Positions 6,456-9,948 of a stretch of DNA of 9,948 nt are shown piece after piece. Within the stretch, counting starts at the first letter, position 1, and each line of letters starts with the position of its first letter. The notes beneath the pieces are model-generated. The model was not told where the DNA came from. It searched no databases and saw only the letters and a list, made by a program, of their open reading frames with translations. The translations under genes and the position numbers were made by a program. Where the stretch lies: positions 1 to 9,948 of the forward strand of contig JABIUG010000232.1 of assembly GCA_018700655.1 (NCBI GenBank), read 5' to 3'. The stretch comes from Rhodospirillaceae bacterium. Lineage in GTDB: Bacteria > Pseudomonadota > Alphaproteobacteria > SP197.

Positions 6456-7538
6456 GTGAATGACAGCCCTAAACGAGACGCCGGTTTGAAAAGCAAACGC
6501 CCTTCCGCAAAAATCTCCGACGTCGCCAAGGCCGCCGGTGTATCCCAGGCGGCGGTATCGCGCGTGATGCGGGGTGATGAATCCTTCGTCGTGCGCGACG
6601 AGACACGCAAGCGCATCACCGAGGTCGCAGCTGAGCTGAACTACCAGCCCAATCCCGCAGCCCGGGGCCTGCGGACATCGCGCAGCCAGTCGCTGGGAAT
6701 CGTCGTGCCGGAGCTCGATAACCCGGTTCATGCCAGAATCATTATCGGTGCGGAACGCGCTGCGGCCGAACGCGGCTATTCGTTGCTGATTGCCCACCGG
6801 GATGCGGGCATGGTCGAAACCGCGATCTACGACCGCCTCGTACAACGCAACCGGGTCGACGGCCTGATCGTGGCGACCCTTGCCGACGAAAGTGTTGCCG
6901 TTTCCGCTTTGCAGGCGCTCGACCATCCCTTCGTTCTGGTCAATCGCAAGGCCAGCGGCGTGAACCACCATGTCGTGATCAACGACCGCGGCGGCTCGCG
7001 CAAGGCCGTCGAACATCTCGTCGCCCTGGGCCACCGCCGGATCGGGCATCTTTCGGGCGCGCCGCATCGCTACAATTCAAAGTGCCGCCTGCGGGGATAC
7101 CAGGACGGGCTGAAAGACGCGGGCCTGTTCTATGACGCAAACCTGGTGGCCGAGGCCGGCTACACCATGGAAGGCGGCGCTGCAGCAATGCGGCAACTTC
7201 TCCAATCCGCCCAGCCCCGCCCAACAGCCATCTTTGCGGCAACACTCTTCACCGCTGCCGGCGCCATGGGTGTGCTGCGCGAGGCCGGTGTGAAGATCCC
7301 TGAAGAAATGTCGATGATCGCCTTCAACGACGGCGCCATCGCCGATGTACTGGCGCCGCCACTAACGACCGTGCGCACACCTCTTGAAACCATGGGCTAC
7401 CAGGCCGCAACCGCCCTGATCGGCCATATCGAAGGCGGCGGCGAATTCTCCGGACAGGTGCTCGAAGAAACCGAGATCGTCGAGCGCCAGTCAACCGCCC
7501 CTCCCCGCCAAAGACGCCCTGATCCCGCTTCCTGCTAG
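6456..7538 (+). CDS. LacI/GalR-family transcriptional regulator
   Basis: This 360-residue repressor-type regulator has the standard two-domain layout. The N-terminal helix-turn-helix covers residues 19-45 (ISDVAKAAGVSQAAVSRVMRG, with the recognition helix in SQAAVSRV). The hinge region NPAARGLRTSRS (66-77) precedes SLGIVVPELDNP (79-90), where the periplasmic-binding-protein-like sensor domain starts; that domain runs to about 345. Family members usually bind a sugar or sugar phosphate and then leave the operator. A basic N-terminal extension of about 18 residues precedes the helix-turn-helix. The GTG at 6456 is the first possible start after an in-frame TAA (6444-6446), and no Shine-Dalgarno sequence is evident. 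The gene lies between its two likely targets, divergent from the GMC operon and 79 bp before the FAD oxidase gene. The effector is unknown, but the neighbouring FGGY kinase favours a sugar or polyol. Confidence 0.92.
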   Translation: MNDSPKRDAGLKSKRPSAKISDVAKAAGVSQAAVSRVMRGDESFVVRDETRKRITEVAAELNYQPNPAARGLRTSRSQSLGIVVPELDNPVHARIIIGAERAAAERGYSLLIAHRDAGMVETAIYDRLVQRNRVDGLIVATLADESVAVSALQALDHPFVLVNRKASGVNHHVVINDRGGSRKAVEHLVALGHRRIGHLSGAPHRYNSKCRLRGYQDGLKDAGLFYDANLVAEAGYTMEGGAAAMRQLLQSAQPRPTAIFAATLFTAAGAMGVLREAGVKIPEEMSMIAFNDGAIADVLAPPLTTVRTPLETMGYQAATALIGHIEGGGEFSGQVLEETEIVERQSTAPPRQRRPDPASC

Positions 7539-7546
7539 CGTCGTTC

Positions 7547-7577
7547 TTGACAGCGCCGCGGCGGGACTATTTATTAA
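7547..7577 (+). promoter_or_regulatory. Predicted promoter of the FAD oxidase-kinase operon
   Basis: A perfect -35 box TTGACA (7547-7552) lies just after the LacI stop codon. The -10 is within an AT-rich run: TTTATT (7570-7575, 17-bp spacer) or TATTAA (7572-7577, 19-bp spacer). The predicted start falls at about 7581-7585, at the left edge of the operator-like palindrome at 7582-7593. This architecture mirrors that of the GMC promoter. Confidence 0.55.
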
Positions 7578-7581
7578 TCAC

Positions 7582-7593
7582 TAAATCGTTTTA
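7582..7593. promoter_or_regulatory. LacI-type operator, near-palindrome
   Basis: TAAATCGTTTTA differs from the perfect operator at 6335-6346 at a single position and keeps the central CpG. It sits 35 bp from the first base of the TTGACA box; the other operator sits 36 bp from its own TTGACA. This supports control of both operons by one regulator. Direct repeats TTATTAAT occur at 7571-7578 and 7591-7598. Confidence 0.65.
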
Positions 7594-7617
7594 TTAATTA
7601 CCCAAACGGAAGATGAC

Positions 7618-9111
7618 ATGCTGAACCCCACAGGCGCCCCCGCCGTTGCAGAGATCCAGACGATCGAAGATGCACGGCAGTCAGCACAGAAAGAGACTGC
7701 GCCGGCATGGATGGACGAACTGCGTACGCTCATCGCCAGCGGCCAAATCCACGAAGATTTCGACAGCAGGGTGACACACAGCCGCGACCGCCTGCCCTTC
7801 GGTCGATTTCGCAGCCGCTCGGAGCAATTGACCGGCACCTTGCCGAGCGTGGTCGTGGAGCCAAAATCAATCCCGGAAGTGCAACAGGTCGTGCGCCTGG
7901 CTGGCAGGGAGAATATCTCCGTCATTCCCTATGGCAGCGGCTCGGGCGTTCTGGGCGGAACCGTACCCTTTGCCGGCGAGATGATCCTTTCGTGCCGGCA
8001 CATGAACACCATCCAGGTGATCGACGAGACCAACCGGATCGCGCGGGCCGATGCCGGCACCAACGGTCTGGTGCTCGAAAACACGTTGCGCGAAAAGGGT
8101 TACACCTGTGGCCACTATCCCCAGTCGCTTTCGATGTCGACCGTCGGGGGCTGGGCCGCGTGCCGTGGCGCCGGCCAGGCATCCTCGCGTTACGGCAACA
8201 TCGAGAACCTGATCGTCGGCATGAAGGTCGTGTTGCCCGATGGCGAATTGCTCGAGGTCCGCCACGCGCCCCGTCGTTCCGTGGGCCCCAGCATTCTGGA
8301 GATGTTCATCGGCTCGGAAGGCGTCCTTGGTGTGATCGTGGAAGTGACGCTGCGTATCTGGCGTCTGCCTGAACAGGAAATCGATACGGTGATGGCCTTC
8401 CCTGACCTGGAACACGGTCTGGCCGCCATTCGCGACATCATGCAGGCCGAACTGCGACCGGCTCTGGCGCGCCTCTATGATGAAGCAGAGAGCATCAAAT
8501 GGGGCCTTGAAGCGCCTCCCGGCGGCGTCATTCCCGTCATCACCATGTTGAGTTTTGCCGGCCTGTACGGCGTCGCCGAAGCCGAGGCCGAAGCCGCCAT
8601 GAAGATCTGCGAGGCCCATGGCGGCAAGATCAGCGACCGGGAACCGATGACGCAGTGGCAGGCCAAACGCTTCGAATCCCACTCCGACGCGTTTGTCGAT
8701 GCCGGCGGCTACTATGAGACGATTGAGGTCGCCGCCCCCTGGTCTACTGTCGGCGCGATGTATGAGCAGATGAAAGCGGCGGTCAACGAACGCCACCCGG
8801 TGGTGCAGCTCAGCGCACACTGGTCGCACGCCTATTCGGACGGCTCGTGCATGTATCTCACCTGCAAGATTCCCGCGATGGCCGATGACGAAGCCCTGCC
8901 GATCCATGCCGACGTCTGGGAGATCATCATGCGGATCTGCCTCGACACGGGTGGCACGATCAGCCATCACCACGGCATCGGGTGTTTCCGCAATCGCTGG
9001 ATCGCCGAGGAATTGAACCACGGCCACAGGGTGCTTGAGGGTCTCAAACGTGCACTCGACCCGGCCCTGCTGTTCAATGCCGGCAAGCTCGGGCTCAAGG
9101 CAGAGAACTGA
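7618..9111 (+). CDS. FAD-linked oxidase of the VAO/PCMH fold, alkyl-DHAP synthase-like
   Basis: This 497-residue flavoprotein is related to alkyldihydroxyacetonephosphate synthase (AGPS) and glycolate/lactate-type FAD-linked oxidases. The PCMH FAD domain (about 75-250) shows IPYGSGSGVLGG (103-114), SLSMSTVGGWAACRGAG (170-186), RYGNIENLI (191-199, as in AGPS) and GSEGVLG (232-238). The C-terminal cap has HAYSDGSCMY (404-413), whose Tyr406 aligns by motif with the catalytic tyrosine of AGPS, and the SHHHGIG histidine cluster (449-455). It ends in DPALLFNAGKLG, the usual closing motif. ATG 7618 follows a GGAAG site (7608-7612) with a 5-base spacer. It is the first gene of an operon with the FGGY kinase 60 bp downstream, behind a LacI-type operator. 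True ether-lipid synthesis is unlikely in this setting; oxidation of a hydroxy acid or polyol, or of an ether-linked compound, is more plausible. The substrate is uncertain. Confidence 0.85.
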   Translation: MLNPTGAPAVAEIQTIEDARQSAQKETAPAWMDELRTLIASGQIHEDFDSRVTHSRDRLPFGRFRSRSEQLTGTLPSVVVEPKSIPEVQQVVRLAGRENISVIPYGSGSGVLGGTVPFAGEMILSCRHMNTIQVIDETNRIARADAGTNGLVLENTLREKGYTCGHYPQSLSMSTVGGWAACRGAGQASSRYGNIENLIVGMKVVLPDGELLEVRHAPRRSVGPSILEMFIGSEGVLGVIVEVTLRIWRLPEQEIDTVMAFPDLEHGLAAIRDIMQAELRPALARLYDEAESIKWGLEAPPGGVIPVITMLSFAGLYGVAEAEAEAAMKICEAHGGKISDREPMTQWQAKRFESHSDAFVDAGGYYETIEVAAPWSTVGAMYEQMKAAVNERHPVVQLSAHWSHAYSDGSCMYLTCKIPAMADDEALPIHADVWEIIMRICLDTGGTISHHHGIGCFRNRWIAEELNHGHRVLEGLKRALDPALLFNAGKLGLKAEN

Positions 9112-9171
9112 CGCCGGGAACCCAACCGGCATCAACGAGACCGACACCACAACACGCAGGCTGGGCAGGCA
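9112..9171 (+). other. Intercistronic spacer with small hairpin
   Basis: Between the oxidase and the kinase, GCCGG (9113-9117) can pair with CCGGC (9126-9130) across an 8-base loop. There is no following T-run, so read-through into the kinase is expected. Nothing else is recognised in these 60 bp. Confidence 0.25.
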
Positions 9172-9948
9172 ATGTTAGACACGATTCTGATGGGCATCGA
9201 TCTGGGTGCGGGAAGTCTGAAGGTCACGATCATCACGGCGGACGGACAGCTGCTCGGCTCTGCTTCAAGCGATGTTCGAACCGACACTCCCCACCCCGGC
9301 TGGGCTGAACAGGGCCCCGACGCCTGGTATCGCGCTCTGTGCGGCGCGGTTCCCGCTGCTCTCAAGACTGCAGGCCTTGGGGCAGGCGATGTCGGCGCGG
9401 TTTCGTTTTCCGCCGGCGCGCACACACCCGTCCTGCTCGACGCCGACAACCGGGTGATCCGGCCCGCGATCCTGTGGAGCGATCAAAGGAGTCCGGCCGA
9501 GACCGCCGAGCTGATCGAGCAGGCCGGCGACATGATCCATGCCACCAGCTTCAACAAACCGGCACCGACCTGGACACTGCCGCAGCTCAAATGGCTCGGG
9601 AAACATGAACCCGATGCCGTCGCACGCACGAAACGTGTGCTTGTCGCCAAGGATTACCTGCGCTTCCGGCTGACCGATTGCTGGCACACCGACCGGGTCG
9701 ATGCTGTTGGCACCATGATGACCGATACCAAGGCATCGACATGGTCGCCGGAACTCTGCGCCCTGATCGACTGGGATATGGATACCCTGCCTCCGATCGT
9801 GGAGCCCACGGCGATTGTCGGGGAAGTCACGGTTCAGGGTGCGGCTGAGTCCGGCCTTGCCGCCGGCACCCCGGTTGTCGCTGGAACCATGGATACCGCC
9901 GCGGAGTGTTACGGCGCCGGTGCGGTCGATGCCGGGCATTGCACGATC
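9172..9948 (+). CDS. FGGY-family carbohydrate kinase, xylulokinase-like (cut by window end)
   Basis: These are the first 259 residues of an FGGY sugar kinase, open to the end of the window. The phosphate-1 loop is GIDLGAGSLK (8-17) with Asp10. HPGWAEQ (41-47) corresponds to the HPxWxEQ motif of xylulokinases. FSAGAHT (79-85) keeps the histidine of the xylulokinase GQMHG sugar-contact loop but has lost the rest of that motif. ILWSDQR (100-106), AKDYLRFRLT (159-168) and DAVGTMMTD (177-185) are all typical of the XylB branch. Asp241 in AGTMDTAAE is in the position of the catalytic base. The family phosphorylates ketoses and polyols (xylulose, ribulose, erythritol, glycerol) with ATP in the cytosol. 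The changed sugar loop means D-xylulose should not be assumed. The start ATG 9172 has only a weak purine-rich upstream segment; ATG 9190 is an alternative. It is probably co-transcribed with the FAD oxidase. Confidence 0.88.
   Translation, partial: MLDTILMGIDLGAGSLKVTIITADGQLLGSASSDVRTDTPHPGWAEQGPDAWYRALCGAVPAALKTAGLGAGDVGAVSFSAGAHTPVLLDADNRVIRPAILWSDQRSPAETAELIEQAGDMIHATSFNKPAPTWTLPQLKWLGKHEPDAVARTKRVLVAKDYLRFRLTDCWHTDRVDAVGTMMTDTKASTWSPELCALIDWDMDTLPPIVEPTAIVGEVTVQGAAESGLAAGTPVVAGTMDTAAECYGAGAVDAGHCTI

Noticed and set aside
7867..9150. 427-residue minus-strand open frame opposite the FAD oxidase
   Set aside because: The plus-strand oxidase has family motifs, a ribosome site and a promoter; the antisense frame has none.
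9265..9939. 224-residue minus-strand open frame at the window end
   Set aside because: It is antisense to the FGGY kinase, whose motifs are clear on the plus strand through to the edge.

Overview
The window looks like a chromosomal segment of a GC-rich alphaproteobacterium. The basis is GC-rich coding sequence with strong G/C third-position preference, sigma70-like TTGACA promoters, and a C/G-run inverted-repeat element at 511-632 of a kind common between alphaproteobacterial genes. The genus cannot be fixed from sequence alone. All genes appear intact except the two cut by the window edges. I see no rRNA, tRNA, CRISPR array, transposase or phage gene.

Layout. (1) 1-1447: two divergent short-chain dehydrogenase/reductase (SDR) genes. 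The left one is cut by the window edge; the right one is complete with its own predicted promoter. The 388 bp between them hold a ~122 bp structured repeat. (2) 1448-1559: a convergent, AT-rich (about 30% GC) intergenic island. (3) 6269 down to 1560, minus strand: a four-gene run in the order GMC flavin dehydrogenase (choline dehydrogenase-like), SDR, DadA/DAO-type FAD oxidoreductase, PhyH-type Fe(II)/2-oxoglutarate oxygenase. (4) 6456-7538, plus: a LacI/GalR-family repressor divergent from the GMC operon. (5) 7618-9948, plus: an FAD-linked oxidase resembling alkyl-DHAP synthase, then an FGGY sugar kinase (xylulokinase-like) cut by the window end.

How it may fit together. Predicted promoters for both catabolic arms carry a LacI-type palindrome with a central CpG: TAAAACGTTTTA before the GMC gene and TAAATCGTTTTA before the FAD oxidase. 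Both palindromes start 35-36 bp downstream of the first base of a perfect TTGACA, so they would cover the transcription start. The simplest reading is one local LacI-type repressor controlling two operons on either side of it, together encoding an inducible oxidative pathway. The FGGY kinase and the LacI regulator point to a sugar, polyol or glycoside-like inducer. The DAO-type enzyme and the PhyH oxygenase are unusual partners for simple sugar catabolism and hint at a substituted or amine-bearing substrate. The substrate itself is not identifiable from the window, and no transporter or aldolase is visible.
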